From Candidatus Omnitrophota bacterium (GTDB lineage Bacteria; Omnitrophota; Gorgyraeia; Gygaellales; Profunditerraquicolaceae), in NCBI GenBank assembly GCA_003598025.1, contig QZKH01000004.1:1-48932 (forward strand): a stretch of 48,932 nt of DNA, given 5' to 3'; not shown here. The stretch's first letter is position 1. Below are more notes on the stretch, generated by a model that was not told the DNA's origin, searched no databases, and saw only the letters and a list, made by a program, of their open reading frames with translations.

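Larger units (their letters stand above)
6247..48849 (+). repeat. Dispersed module-boundary motif Ser-Ser-Pro-Ile/Val (26 copies)
   Basis: SSP[IV] starts at 6247, 6337, 6949, 7036, 7822, 10282, 14395, 14431, 14485, 15376, 16060, 17605, 17635, 17932, 18748, 18988, 19450, 19858, 39235, 43732, 43786, 44545, 47578, 47704, 47836 and 48838, plus one SSPL at 8560. Codons vary freely (AGCAGCCCGATT, TCTTCACCCGTA, AGTTCACCGGTT, TCTTCCCCTATA), so this is a protein motif and not a DNA repeat. Many copies sit a few residues before the first strand of a domain (both receivers, kinase-like, guanylate-kinase-like, YdcF-like). None lies between 19870 and 39234. Confidence 0.9.

Noticed and set aside
438-48191. 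Other minus-strand open frames of about 60-195 codons throughout
   Set aside because: All overlap well-supported frame +1 domains, lack plausible ribosome sites as far as I checked, and have compositions expected from complementing the plus-strand codons.
1-48932. Alternative genetic code or stop recoding
   Set aside because: No TAA, TAG or TGA occurs in frame +1, so the standard bacterial code explains the sequence.

Overview
The whole 48.9 kb window reads as the interior of one gene. Frame +1 (codons starting at base 1, 4, 7 and so on) stays open from the first base to the last: I translated all 16,310 codons and met no TAA, TAG or TGA. The gene has neither its start nor its stop in the window, so the real protein exceeds 16,310 residues. 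The translation is full of recognisable domains in that frame from about 4 kb to the end, so this is a coding signal and not a chance open frame. I see no rRNA, tRNA, CRISPR array, conventional transposase, intergenic gap, or any second full-size gene.

Organism: the moderate GC, the mosaic composition and above all the gene size suggest a candidate-phylum bacterium of the Omnitrophota (OP3) type, a group reported to carry genes for proteins of tens of thousands of residues (Candidatus Velamenicoccus archaeovorus is the case I recall). This assignment is inference; no marker gene is present.

Layout. 0-6.2 kb: beta-rich segment, a long Gly-rich hydrophobic repeat region, a GNAT-like segment and an HEFYH zincin-like motif. 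6.2-9.4 kb: membrane-associated HEGAH segment, an ADP-ribosyltransferase-like segment, a Gly/Ser/Asn linker and an HEWLH motif. 9.46-10.22 kb: an insertion-like island of 8-bp tandem repeats, hairpins and two copies of a REP-like palindrome, followed by a small ORF in another frame with its own Shine-Dalgarno. 10.3-20.8 kb: a chain of mostly cytoplasmic-type modules (kinase-like fold, M48-like peptidase, a glucosaminidase-like segment, a Cys-motif domain, two tandem response-regulator receivers, Ala/Glu/Lys coiled coils), interrupted by three hydrophobic helices. 20.85-38.4 kb: a presumed extracytoplasmic block opened by a signal-anchor-like helix: LysM, TPR, subtilisin-like domain, HEAT repeats, an (alpha/alpha)6 glycan-active-like domain, a long coiled coil with two Trp-anchored tandem repeats, a beta-barrel-like region, a CBM-like domain, a clan GH-A-like glycosidase and a large beta-rich region, closed by a helix at 38.4 kb. 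38.5-43.7 kb: coiled coil and a multi-pass membrane glycosyltransferase-2-like module. 43.8-48.9 kb: HEAT and NEAAWN repeats, then guanylate-kinase-like, aminoglycoside-phosphotransferase-like, HAD phosphatase-like and YdcF-like modules.

A short motif, Ser-Ser-Pro-Ile/Val, recurs 26 times with varied codons, often just before the first strand of a new domain. It is completely absent from 19.87 to 39.23 kb, nearly the same interval that the transmembrane helices place outside the cytoplasm. Together with a topology conflict between 16.7 and 20.9 kb, this suggests a giant membrane-spanning polyprotein or scaffold whose cytoplasmic modules are separated by a dedicated linker or processing motif, and whose outer block binds, cuts and perhaps synthesises glycans. 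That would suit a predatory or host-attached life style, but this functional reading is inference.
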